64,000 nt of DNA, from positions 147,367 to 211,366 of the forward strand of contig JAKUCV010004308.1 of the NCBI GenBank assembly GCA_028386065.3. The letters run 5' to 3'. The notes below the pieces were generated by a model. That model saw only the letters and a program-made list of their open reading frames with translations. It was not told the DNA's origin and made no database searches. Position numbers and translations under genes: made by a program. Shown here piece by piece: positions 11,479 through 22,212 of this stretch (positions are counted from its first letter, which is position 1; every line of letters starts with the position of its first letter). The DNA is from Turnera subulata (taxonomy: Eukaryota > Streptophyta > Magnoliopsida > Malpighiales > Passifloraceae).

Positions 11479-12758
11479 TCGTACCTATAAGAGAATGTAT
11501 ATGTATGCATATCATACCATGACAGATCTTATGCACAAACAGACAACCATGCAATCACAGTTATGTCCCTAATGACCTACTGCCTGCTCCGCTACCAAAC
11601 TGAAGCGCCCCGACCCGTATTTACCGTACACAGTAAACACGTGCCGAAACTATTCTTATTGATAGAACAGACAGTACATCGTAGTCAAAATACTACACAG
11701 TAAATCCAAATACAACAGAAGTTCAAGACAACATCTGTCACCCACACTTGGGGACCATTATTCAAACCACACAAGCTAGCTCAAAAGCAGCAGCATATCT
11801 AGTATAAACAGCATCACAAGCAATATAGGAAAGCAGCAACACAGTAACATATATATCACACAGCAGCGAAAGACTTATATGCACATGCAGCGGAAGTATG
11901 GATCCGGAGTCAGGTGGAGAAGAAAGCAGCAGCCGTCGAACGTCGTACCTGAACTACGAAACAACTTAGCCTACGGGATGAAACCCCGCAGGCGAGGGGT
12001 GAGTCCGAAGTGCTCACCGACGAAAGATAAACAGTGATATGCAAACAACCATAATACTATAAAGGAAACACAGGCAAGCAATAGCATAACTCAAACAAAA
12101 CTGAGCTAAGACCAAAATAATACTTATTATTATTTCCAATTTTATCTTCCGGGCCCCGTCACTGGACAAGCTAGGGTCGTACTAGGTTAACAATTAATTC
12201 CGGATGCCAGGTCAAAGAGAACCATACCAAATCTTACCATTCCGGGATCAACATCCCAAAATAACCATACCGGGATCAACATCCCAAAATTACCATACCG
12301 GGATCAACATCCCAAAATTACCATACCGGGTTCAACAACCCAAAATTACCATACCAAACAAAGTAACCGACCATAGCATCCCAAAATTAATTTTCAAACC
12401 ATCGGGTCGTACCACTACTTTCCACATGACAATTAAATCATCATCTCAAATTCAATTTCCAATTTTCATTTTCAATTTCCATTATCCTTTTCTCAATTAT
12501 CCACAGTCAATAGTTCAACATCAATCTCAACACAATATCCACAGAATCAATATCACAGTCCAACAACAACAATGATAACCATAGCAGTAAAACAGCCAAC
12601 AATCAACATCTCAGCAGTTTAATCAAACAATAAAGCACACAAAGTATTACAGGCAACATATCAAGGGTTATCCATCCTCACCTTAGCCGATTATCAGTTA
12701 TGGAATTGTCCAACAGATTCCAAGTCCGGTTCCACAGGTAACTGGTCGTTATCAACTC
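11479..12758 (-). other. Untranslated leader of the Tekay-like element
   Basis: This stretch lies between the 5' LTR and gag on the minus strand. No coding frame is supported. It contains the 28-bp tandem repeat at 12236-12347. A standard tRNA-Met primer site next to the LTR (near 12740-12758) could not be recognised. Confidence 0.6.
12236..12347. repeat. 28-bp tandem repeat, four copies
   Basis: The unit starts ACCATACCGGGATCAAC and begins at 12236, 12264, 12292 and 12320, exactly 28 bp apart. A partial fifth copy begins at 12348. Each unit contains a GGGATCAACATCCC or GGGTTCAACAACCC inverted repeat, so each can fold into a small hairpin. Confidence 0.9.
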
Positions 12759-14130
12759 CTATATCAATCAAATAATATGCACATATAAGATGATATGCAG
12801 ATGCCAGACTAATACTGTATGCCGTAAAATAAATACTGACTCATCTCGGTTACTCGCCCGGGTCAATTCTCCATTATCATCATCATTCACCATTTTATTA
12901 TCCATATGTCAAAATATACCATACTTATACCTGGATGTTATTCCGGTACCATACTTGATAATACCCTTTCCAAAATATCACATATATAATTAATATTATT
13001 TTCCCAACCTACTAGATAATATATGTATTTTTTTAAGAGGAAAATTATGTATCTTAATGTGTCAAAATAATGCTTAATCATATAGGTACCAATAATATAG
13101 CCCATGACCATTATGTTACGTAAATGTATATATATTACCTAAATACGTTATCGAATGCCATGCTAATGCCAACAAGTTATAATATGGCTGCGTGCTCCAA
13201 AACTCAACTTCACATGCGTTATGGGTGCATACACGTGCATATGTTTTAAGTAGGCTTGACCCATGATTTGCTATTTAGCCCATACAAGTCAAGCTGGCCC
13301 AAATCCTATGAAATACCAAGTTGACTCACCCTCAACTTTGGTAATGACTGGAAACGTTTGCTGGCAGACTCAGGTGCAAGGAGGAAAAATGTTGGCAATG
13401 GTGGTTGCAGCTGCAAGACGTTCCACAGGCATTGGTGAAAGGTGGCAGCAAGGAGAAAAAGACAACAGCGTTGGTGGTGGTTTTGTGGCTTACGGTTGCA
13501 GAAGTGTTGGCATGGGTTTGGTGGCGCAAGAGGTTGAAGAAGACAATGGTGGTAAGTTGATGTCGTCTTGGGGAGTTGTGTGTGTGTCTTTCTTTTTCTT
13601 TTTTTTTTTCTTTGGTTTGCTTTGTGGATGAGTTGCACTGGGTTTGTTGGCAGAAGTGAAGGAAGGGTACTGGGCAGTAGGTGGTTTGCAGAGAAAAGAT
13701 GGTGGTGATGGTGTGCAGAGGGAAGGCAGGAGATCACAGGTTATATAGGCATGCAAAAGCGTTGGTAGTTCACAGGCAAAATAGGAGAAGGCGGCTGATA
13801 ATTGAGCTCCTCAATTATGCAGTTACTATGCAGTATGTGAAGTGTGACCCGCCTGGACCAGAAAATATCTAGTATACCCCCTTACCTTTATTTCTGGTCC
13901 GTTAACTCGAGGATAAACCCGGCTTTTCTGAAGATTCCTGGACCCGAAAAATTCCAACTTTGGTCCGTAAATTCCGCAGAAAAATCCCGAACGTGGGACA
14001 AGGCTCGGTTTCGAAATCCAATGCTCGATTTACCACTAATTAATTACCCAAGATTAAAATCAATGGTAAATTACTGTAAATTAACTTAAACAATCCCGGT
14101 AAATATGAAATTTTTACCTGGGCTGTAACA
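12759..14130 (-). repeat. 5' LTR of the Tekay-like Gypsy element
   Basis: This partner of the repeat at 6074-7448 is nearly identical over about 1.37 kb, with scattered substitutions and small indels. It ends with TGTAACA at 14130 on the plus strand. Low divergence between the two LTRs points to a fairly recent insertion. Confidence 0.85.
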
Positions 14131-14356
14131 ATGATTTGTGCATGTTATGGCTGATTTGGAAAGTAAAGTGGTGCTATGTCAATCTATCCGTTTCAAACCC
14201 CACCCTAGCGAATAAATTGTCACAAGAATTGATAGCCTTGCCAACCACAATCAATCTTTCGGGTTGGGTGTGTACTATTGCTAGTGTACATTTTTAGGAT
14301 TTACACTTTCATGGCTGCCACATTAGGACGGACCATATGATCTCAAAATCAAATAA
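14131..14356. other. Non-coding flank with no recognised gene
   Basis: No frame, RNA gene or terminal repeat could be supported here. It separates the Gypsy LTR from the left arm of the foldback element. The outer part, from about 14310, may belong to that arm because loosely matching sequence is found inverted near 18830-18880. Confidence 0.4.
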
Positions 14357-14553
14357 ACCATATTAGTATAGACCAAAAAGGCACAAACCAATTTTTGACT
14401 TCTTAAAAACAAGTTTTTGTTATATTAATTCATTAAGAAAATATTATATACTAGTCCATTAATAATAGGTTTATATGTAAAACATTTCAAAAATAAAAAT
14501 AAAAAATAAAAATTAGCAATAATGATTTCATTTTCTTTTTGCAATTTATGTGA
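14357..14553 (+). repeat. Left arm of an interrupted foldback (inverted-repeat) element
   Basis: This arm is the imperfect reverse complement of 18627-18830. Shared blocks in order include TTAGTATAGACCAAA, ATTAATTCAT or GAATTCATCA, TACTAGTCCAT or TATTAGTCCAT, GCAATAATGAT and TTTTGCAATTTATGTGA. Together the arms look like the long terminal inverted repeats of a non-autonomous DNA transposon into which the Copia element 14633-18519 inserted. Confidence 0.65.
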
Positions 14554-14627
14554 TAACAATAATAAAGAGGAACAACGATTTGTGATTAATTTAGTAGATT
14601 TTTTGCTGTTTACGAATTAATATGATA

Positions 14628-14632
14628 CATAA
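14628..14632 (+). repeat. Target site duplication CATAA (left)
   Basis: CATAA here and at 18520-18524 flank the Copia element exactly. The 5-bp length is typical of LTR retrotransposon integration. Confidence 0.85.
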
Positions 14633-15135
14633 TATTGGATAATGACACCCATGATGGTGATCTTTAGTGATAAGATCCCATCTGGATGGGTTTATCTGGT
14701 GTAATTCAAATCCTAGTCTGTTATGGCTAACAGATAGAGTGGGGATTTAAAGGGTGTGGAGATAATATAGGTATTATCTCCACAGTGTTTCAAAAGTCGC
14801 AAAAGAGTTGTGTATTGGGTCTTTAAAAGAGTGTGAAACTGAAACACAATTCGAAAACGTTTCAGACGTGAGACGAGAGAAACAATCTCTGTTCCCAGAT
14901 AAACAAAGAGCCCCTCACTCAAAAGTAAATAACACACTATAGGCTTTTAGGTTGTGAGCAGTGGGTTTCTTCCTAGTGATTTAACTCCTGACCAACTGTT
15001 GTAGAACGTGAAGAAGGCAGGAATCAACTATCGTATGGCTCCATAAATTTAGAGGTTGGTATTTTAAATTTATTATTATTACTTCTGCTATGCACATATT
15101 TTTTTGTTAAATATGACTCCCTAGAAAATCCAACA
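14633..15135 (+). repeat. 5' LTR of the non-autonomous Copia element
   Basis: This 503-bp repeat starts TATTGGATAATGACACC and ends AAAATCCAACA. The usual TGTTGG start has become TATTGG in both copies. The right LTR holds a short extra segment near 18170-18190 that is missing here. Confidence 0.9.
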
Positions 15136-15150
15136 TTGGTAGCGGAGCCA
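15136..15150 (+). other. Primer binding site (tRNA-Met type)
   Basis: TTGGTAGCGGAGCC directly follows the left LTR. It is close to the initiator tRNA-Met complement and fixes the element on the plus strand. Confidence 0.7.
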
Positions 15151-15539
15151 GGTTAAAAATTCCTATTATTAATGATGTTTTCACATGCAGCATGAACTGG
15201 ATATTTTTTAATTGGTATATTCAGTGCAATAATCAATTTTACATTCTATAAATTTAGAGATGTCGTGCTGCATGGGACACGACGATGCCATGGTTGTTAA
15301 CCTGATATGCTATGCCGTGATAATCGTGTACTCAAGATGCCATGATTTAGTCAATGTGAAATTGTATGCCATTAATGACATGCGTATGATATGCAATTTT
15401 TTTTTTGATGCTATGCATGTCAATTCGCTATGTTTTACCCGATATGCCAGCCTAATATACCGAGACCAACACATGTTTTAATTGATAACGAAATAAATTA
15501 GAGTAAACTCAATCTGGTTTTTAGTATTTCAATTAAAAT

Positions 15540-16450
15540 GAATATTGTGTATTGTTTAGTCCTGTTTTTGGCATGTGGGATGGTTGAACTGGGTGAACCT
15601 GAGAAACCCAAACCCGAACCCAGATTAGACCCGAAGCCACCATGGATGGTGGCATGTCGCCCTCTGCAACCGTCGGAGGCGGTTGGGACAGCGTGTGTCG
15701 CTGCTCTCACCGAGACCGATGGCGGCAGGCCGTGACGTGAGGAGGAGGATGAAGCCGCATCCCTCTTCTCTTCTGTCGGCGGCGAGGAGGCAGAGGATGA
15801 AGCCGAGTGTGGTTGTGTGCTGCGTGGCCCCTCTCCACCTTCGTCGTCTTCGGCGACGGCCACAGCTCCTCCCTGTGTGGGATGCGAGCCGCGGGCCGAA
15901 GTTGGAGATGGCGGATCTGGGCAGAGAAGTCGTCGCCGGGAGGTCGAGCAAGAGCGGGTCGTGGTGGTTCGAGCGGCTCAATCTGCGACTGCGGCCTCCG
16001 TCATCGTGGATGATCGCGGCAGCAGCGTCCTTCGTGGTGGCCGCGGCTGTTTTCTCTGGCGGCGGACGGCGTGGCTCCGGCGAGGCCTCCTTCTTTGTGA
16101 AGGAGATGAGGTCTCGGGTCTGCCCCACACCCATTTTTTTTTTTCTGTTGTCTTTGGAAATGAAAAAGAAAGGGGAAAAGGGATGGGTTTTTCCGGGCCG
16201 AGCCTGTCACGTGGGCTCATGTGTTGGGCTCATTGGGGAGGTTGCTGGGTCTGCGGGTTTGGGCCAGTTAGTTTGGCTCACTGGATTGGTTTCTGGACCC
16301 GCGTTGAGCCAACTTGTTTGGCAAGATGGACCTATTTTGTTGGGCTCGTCTGGGTTGGATTTAATTGGGCTATTCTGGACTATGTGATCATTTTTGGCCT
16401 GATTATTCATTTGGATTTAGTGTCCTTTTTGGGTTCATTGATTATTTAAC
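15540..16450. other. GC-rich interior of the Copia element, origin unknown
   Basis: This block is clearly richer in G and C than the AT-rich DNA on both sides. It carries long overlapping open frames on both strands (plus 15683-16387 and 15817-16449, minus 15625-16134), as expected by chance in GC-rich DNA. The predicted products are low-complexity, rich in Arg, Ser, Pro and Ala, and show no domain I recognise. It could be captured host sequence or an ordinary element leader; the sequence alone does not decide. Confidence 0.5.
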
Positions 16451-16810
16451 AATGTGTTAAATAATTTAACTATGTGTTAAATTCAAATTAAAAAATATGC
16501 ATGATTAAATTATTTGTTAATTATGTATTTGTGCACATAAATTTTTTAATTTAGCATAATTGTTTGTTATTATTATCTAACTTGTTGGTAATAAATGAGT
16601 GACGATATTCAATTATGAAAATAATTATGTGTTAATTATTTTAATTCTCACTTTGAATAAATTTGGAGTATTTATTTTAGTGGGAATGGATGCTTTATAT
16701 GATTAAATATTTTTTAAATAGTTATTTGTTTTTCTAGACATAGATGATGATGCACTTTGATGGGTATTCGATTTTATGCTGAGGAAAAATCTTAGCTATT
16801 TATTATTTTT

Positions 16811-16935
16811 ATGTAAAGCATATTGTCATAGAGTACATTCCTACTGGTGACATGTTAGCTGATTCATTCACCAAACCTATCTCTACAGCTTCTTTTGTTA
16901 AGCATATGGAACTGATAGGTTTACGTAGGAAGTGA
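16811..16935 (+). pseudogene. Copia RNase H C-terminal fragment
   Basis: The frame reads IEYIPTGDMLADSFTKPIS and ends LRRK followed by TGA at 16933-16935. PTGDMLADSFTKP matches the conserved end of Copia pol. Nothing upstream in the element continues the domain, so only the last 40 or so residues remain. Confidence 0.75.
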
Positions 16936-18000
16936 TTGCAACTATTTTTGTTGTATTTTCCCTTGACTGTATGTTCATTATAAAATTCTTGATTTTATTC
17001 AAATGCCAATTATTGTAGAATTATTCATGTATACAAGGGCGCATGTTTTTGTAACATGCATATGAATATGCTGAGAGCATATGGAGGGATGAAGGACTTG
17101 GTGTCTTTCTCATCCAAAAGATATGTCTAATAATCTGGTTAGCTCTCTCACACGAGTAACCATCTTTATGCATGGGTGTCATAGGGGTAAGACAATTTTA
17201 AGACAAGAATGGGGTGAGTCCCTATTCCGTAAGAGCCTGACGTCGCCTTGATATTGTTCAAGATGAGGTCAATCATGTTTGACCGAAGATGAAACAAAGT
17301 AATTTTTTATCTTGTCTGTTAAGAAGCTAGGTAGGGTCCAATTTGGGATATGGTAGAGTGGTGGACCTAAGTCAAACACTAGGTGTGTTTGGACTATTAC
17401 CTACACAGTATTATTGATGACATATACTCCAACAAGGGATGGAGAATACAATACTGTGACACATGAATTGATACCATGTGTGCTGAGTGACCATACAAGG
17501 AGTAGGAAAAAGATCTCGTTTTTCTACTGTGTGAGCCTTGAGAAATTTTTAATTTCTCACAAGTGCCCTTATCGAATTTTTACTATTACTTGAAATCTTA
17601 ATTTAGTATTGTTATCTTAGGCTGTACTCATAACGGTCATGAGTAATACGACCTAACGGGGTATGTCAGAAAAGCAACTAAGTTAAGAAGTAAAGTTCTG
17701 AGTAAGAAGCAAGATCATTAAGTATTGTATTTTCCTTGGTATTCGCAATACGGCCGTTTATGTTTTTTTGTAAAACATAATTGTGAATACGCATTGAAAC
17801 TGAGGTCTAGGGGTCTCTTTAAATACAATTAAATGATTCTAAGGAACTTACATATCTACTCTCCTTGAGCTGTTGTATACTCTTAACAGATGTACAATGA
17901 AGAGCTCTTACTGGTATGTTGGTCACACGACCTATTTGCCTAGTATGAAAGTTATTTCTTTGAGCCCAGATGGTTATGTCCATCTTGTGTGAGTGGGAGA

Positions 18001-18519
18001 TATTGGATAATGACACCCATGATGGTGATCTTTAGTGATAAGATCCCATCTGGATGGGTTTATCTGGTGTAATTCAAATCCTAGTCTGTTATGGCTAACA
18101 GATAGAGTGGGGATTTAAAGGGTGTGGAGATAATATAGGTATTATCTCCACAGTGTTTCAAAAGTCCCAAACTCTGTTAAAAATACAAGAGTTGTTTATT
18201 GGGTCTTTAAAAGAGTGTGAAACTGAAACACAATTGGAGAACGTTTCAGACGTGAGACGAGAGAAACAATCTCTGTTCCCAGATAAACAAAGAGCCCCTC
18301 ACTCAAAAGTAAATAACACACTATAGGCTTTTAGGTTGTGAGCAGTGGGTTTCTTCCTAGTGATTTAACTCCTGACCAACTACTGTAGAATGTGAAGAAG
18401 GCAGGAATCAACTATCTTAAGGCTCCATAAATTTAGAGGTTGGTATTCTAAATTTATTATTATTATTTTCGCTGTGCACATATTTATTTGTTAAATATGA
18501 CTCCCTAGAAAATCCAACA
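18001..18519 (+). repeat. 3' LTR of the non-autonomous Copia element
   Basis: This 519-bp partner of 14633-15135 is preceded by a short purine tract (GAGTGGGAGA, 17991-18000). It ends at AATCCAACA and is followed by the duplicated CATAA. Confidence 0.9.
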
Positions 18520-18626
18520 CATAATGATTATAATACTTGTACGATTGAGTCCAGATTATATTTCTACTTATTTAATTATTTTTACTTTTATTTTTTAAAA
18601 ATTATTCCTTTTTGTGTGCCCGAATT

Positions 18627-18830
18627 CACATAAATTGCAAAAGAAAATAAATTAGGATCATTATTGCCAAAAAAAATTCATTTTATTGTTTTGGATGTTT
18701 TATAAATAAGGTCATAATACATGGACTAATATATACTACTTTGTTGATGAATTCATAAAAAAATATTGTTTAAAAATTCAAAAAAAAATTGAAAACTCAA
18801 AAATTAGTTTGGTCTATACTAATTTGGTAA
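18627..18830 (-). repeat. Right arm of the interrupted foldback element
   Basis: This is the imperfect reverse complement of 14357-14553. Its outer part, to about 18880, is less well matched. Without the Copia insertion the foldback element would be roughly 600-700 bp. Confidence 0.65.
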
Positions 18831-19048
18831 CCCCTTTTTGGGTCTTGGGCAGTCCAGACCAAAAAAGGGACTAATCACATTAATATAGGATTGTAAGAGG
18901 TAATAAAAATAGTACAAACCCTCATATTGCTCAAATTCAAGCACTGGAGTCTGGACTCCCCTTTCAAAAAAAAAAAAAGGCTCTGGATTCCCCCACCTCC
19001 TTTTGTTTTAAAAATTTATGGTTGACAGTTAACACGGACGTTTCCTTC

Positions 19049-20360
19049 TAGGGGTGAGCAAACGGCTCGGTTCGGTAATACCGAGCCGATTCTTGGTCAT
19101 ACCGACGGTACCAAAGGGATCCTCCTACCGACTCCCTACCGATGGTCCATACCGCCCAGACAACTAGGCCATACCGATAAAATACCGATCGGTTCGGTCG
19201 GCATACCGATAATACCGTGCCGACTAAATGCATGAAAGAAAAAGAAAAAATCAGATAACGAAATTGCAAATTTGATGGGAAAATAAATTTTTAATTTTAA
19301 TTTTACACCATATAAAATCTAAATCTAACCAGCAAATACTAAATTTCATTCAATTAAATTAGCTCACATTTAACACCTTTCCATGATTTAAAACCTTCAG
19401 CAAACGCACGATAAAACTAGCATACAAGTACTCATTAAACGGGGAAGAAAGAATTGCAGAAACACTTCAAAGTTTTTGCACAAAAAAAAAAACCCACAGA
19501 AATAATAGAAACAATCCAATAATCAATTTACCCAAATCAAGCTCAGAAAACCCCAAAAATCAAACCCAAGTTTACCAAAATAGTTACAAATACAATCTAA
19601 GAATTAAAAAAAAAAAAAGATGAGGAAGGAGAAGAAAAAGAGATGAGGAAGGAGCGAAGAACGATAGTCCACTTCGACCTCCATAGCTCGCTCGACAGGG
19701 GGAAAGGAGGCTGCACATGGTTCCGATTTACAAGTGAAGACGATGGGATGTAGGTGGCACTATTGACACATGGGTTTAGGCGTGGTGACCATTAGCAGCA
19801 AGGAGTGAAAAGGAAGAGGTGGAGAGGAGAATTTGGCGAGAGGGAGAGTGGAGGCGAGGAAAAGAAATTTGGGAATTAGGGTTAGGGGTGTTAGAGGTGG
19901 AGAGGAGAATGAATTTGAGGAGAGGTAGAATGGAGGCGAGTAAAAAAAAATTGAGGATTAAGGATTTATGAATTTGGGGGAGAGGAGACTGGAGGAGAGT
20001 AAAAGAAAATTGAGAATTTGGAGTTTTGAATTTGGGGGAGAGGAGACTGGAGGAGAGTAAAAAAAAAAATTGAGAATTTGGGGAGAGGGAGACTGAAGGA
20101 GGCGAGGAAAAGAAAATTGGGAATTAAGAGTTTTAGAGGTTATATGGAGTTATTTATATCGTTGGTTCAACCGGTCGGTATGGTCGGTTACCGACATACC
20201 GACCGACTCATATCCTCATCCTCCCGACGACATTGCGGCGCGGTATGCAACCGAGCTGACATGGTTCTTAATTCTTATAGCCAACTTTCCGACCACTACC
20301 GTACCGAGCTGGGTCGGTATCGGGACGGTAGCATCGGCTCGGTAAATTTGCACACCCCTA
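19049..20360. mobile_element. Non-autonomous hAT-type DNA transposon
   Basis: The ends are inverted: TAGGGGTGAGCAAACGGCTC on the left, and on the right the reverse complement TAGGGGTGTGCAAATTTACC. AGGGGTG ends are typical of plant hAT elements. Flanking 8-mers TTTCCTTC (19041-19048) and CTTCCTTC (20361-20368) match at 7 of 8, fitting an hAT target duplication. Subterminal regions are packed with ACCGAC and CCGAGC motifs on both sides. No transposase is encoded; the ORFs at 19048-19269 and 20078-20377 are chance frames in the terminal repeats. Confidence 0.8.
19830..20110. repeat. Imperfect tandem repeats inside the hAT element
   Basis: Purine-rich units containing GGGGGAGAGGAGACTGGAGG and AAAATTGAGAATTTGG recur several times with length variation. 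The array lies between the two subterminal regions and has no coding sense. Confidence 0.65.
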
Positions 20361-20591
20361 CTTCCTTCGACAAGTAGTTGCTTGGGCTTCCTACTCTTAC
20401 TGGATTGGGAGCCCAAATATTGAACTCACATCCACTATCGAGAACTAACATGTACTACTGGTTTGTAGGAGCCGAATTAGGCCCGTTGTAGTCTCGTGAC
20501 CCAAGCCCCCCAAAACCCCGTAAATTAAGTTTGACAAAGGAAACCGAAGGGAAAAAAAATAAAGTAAGTGGAGGAGGACTCGACTCGATCA

Positions 20592-22212
20592 ATGGCAGAA
20601 GAACAAATAGAACAAGAAGCAGTCTCTAAAGTCAATCCTCCATATCCTCCTCCTGTAATTTTCTCCCTTTTCCTCTCATAACAATTCTATCTCCCACTCA
20701 AAATGTCATCTACTCTGTACTGAATTCTTTGTTTTCATTGGCAATCCCTTCTCTTGCAGCTTTTGGAGGTGAAATGCAAAAGCTTGAACAAGACATTCCG
20801 TTTTGCCGCTGGAACCAAGGCCGGATTCGCGGTCTCGTTGATAAACAGGAAGTTAGGAAGTGGGTCTCCTCTGGTTTCCCATATAGAAGCCGTTAAAGAC
20901 GAAGAGGAGCCCATAAGTTTCGGGCCAGATGCGGTTCTTGTGGATTATGGCAGTGGCTGGATGCTGCAGACTGCTACTGAGTCCGACTACGGTAATAATG
21001 GGTATTTGATTGTTAGATGTGTCGTTTAGCAAGACTTGGGGTTTGGCTGCGTGGAGCTTTCATTAATTTCTTGTGATTTTGTCGTGCAGGTGGGGGAAGA
21101 GCTGAGCCAGTTCGGATTCTCCCGCCAGGAATTCCTAACAGATCGGTATATATTGTTTCTCTTTCAGTTCTTAATTTGAGTACAGTATCTCTGTTTCTCA
21201 CTTCTCAGTTTGTATATGGTTTGTGTGTGTGGAAGTGTTACTTGGTTCTTGTGGTTTTATTGTGATGTCTTAAGCAGTTGTTGCAAGGTAAACTTTTTTA
21301 AACTAGATGGCTGAGGTTCCCTCTAATTCAAAGTGAACGTGAATGGTATGGTTCAAAGTGTTGTTCTTGACAGAATATGGAAATTAGGAATGCCCAAGTT
21401 TTCTTTTGATGTGCTTGCTTCAATTTTTTAAGATGTTTATGGGTGCCTTTGAATGTCAGTTAAGACTATCGTAGGCGAGAAATTCTTCATCTGGTACTGT
21501 TGTTTAGTGAACTATATGCTAACAAGTTCATATGGTGATCCTTTAAACTAGTTGTGGCTAGCACTCTTTATTTTCTTGTCTGTGCCACATTGATAGAATA
21601 TTGGAATCTACCCCATGGTGAAGGTAACACGAAATTTGGGAGACCCAATGTAGGGAATAATTTTCTTCCTATGTTCATAGAACATGTACATTAGCCATCT
21701 ACTGGCTATTTTTATGATGATTAGGAGACTCTTAGCCATCTACTGTCTATTTTCGTGATGATTACAAGAGCATTCCTCTCACCCCATTATTAGTTTGTTT
21801 TGTTCAAGATATAAGAAAGCTGGTGTTTACTGGCTAGCTTGGTAGTATGTTGTCCATTTTGAAGAAGGCCTTACTATGACTACGAGGCTTAAGGCCTAAT
21901 CTGCTGTATCTTTTATGATATGTTGGTCCTTGCTATATGGACATGCTTGGGATTATTGAGTATTGTGTTTCTATTATTGTATGGTTTACATAACTGCGTA
22001 CGTAACTGAAATCATTAATCCCTGGTCTTCTGCTACAGCAGAGTGCAGATGGGTCGCCACCTACAAGGGTAGTTGCCAAACCGACAGTCACCATTGTCTA
22101 CCTTGCAAAGATATTGTTGGCCTTCTTTTTCATTTTTGTGCTGGGTGCAATTTTGACATTGGCGCTGGAAAATATTCCTAGGATGATATTGTTTATTAAC
22201 TCACTCATGTAG
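20592..22212 (+). CDS. Uncharacterised single-pass membrane protein (4 exons, 174 aa)
   Basis: Exons are 20592-20654, 20760-20991, 21090-21145 and 22039-22212, all with GT-AG introns and matching phases. They give 525 nt ending in TAG. The protein starts MAEEQIEQEAVSKVN. A conserved soluble region follows (LLEVKCKSLNKTFRFAAGTK, then AGFAVSLINRKLGSGSPL and ISFGPDAVLVDYGSGWMLQT, about residues 22-97). A linker (GGGRAEPVRILPPGIP) leads to one hydrophobic segment at about 135-161 (VYLAKILLAFFFIFVLGAIL). I recall similar unannotated plant proteins with this two-part layout; no function is known to me. No signal peptide is evident. Splice sites were read by eye; a CAG-CAG acceptor at exon 4 allows a one-residue alternative. 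Confidence 0.75.

Larger units (their letters stand above)
6074..14130 (-). mobile_element. Tekay-like chromoviral Gypsy retrotransposon with internal deletion
   Basis: Two near-identical direct repeats (6074-7448 and 12759-14130) flank gag, protease, reverse transcriptase, a partial RNase H and integrase, in minus-strand order from right to left. Protease and RT before integrase is the Ty3/Gypsy order. The integrase C-terminus carries a chromodomain-like segment, as in chromoviruses of the Tekay/Del type. The element is defective: the second half of RNase H and the integrase zinc-binding start are deleted, and gag and pol hold stops and a frameshift. LTR ends are TGTTACAG or TGTAACA on one side but not canonical on the other. 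No matching target duplication was found (TCTAC left, ATGAT right). Confidence 0.85.
14633..18519 (+). mobile_element. Non-autonomous Copia LTR element with only a pol remnant
   Basis: Two LTRs (14633-15135, 18001-18519), a primer site after the left LTR and a 5-bp duplication (CATAA) define a complete insertion of 3887 bp. The only recognisable coding piece is the C-terminal end of Copia RNase H at 16811-16935. Gag, protease, integrase and reverse transcriptase are absent. The interior 15540-16450 is GC-rich, unlike its surroundings. It would need proteins supplied by another Copia element. Confidence 0.85.

Noticed and set aside
12236..12347. CRISPR-like repeat array
   Set aside because: Units are contiguous with no spacers, and the context is a plant Gypsy leader; this is a simple tandem repeat.
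15625..16387. Long overlapping ORFs on both strands in the GC-rich block
   Set aside because: GC-rich DNA gives chance open frames; products are low-complexity and show no known domain or start context.
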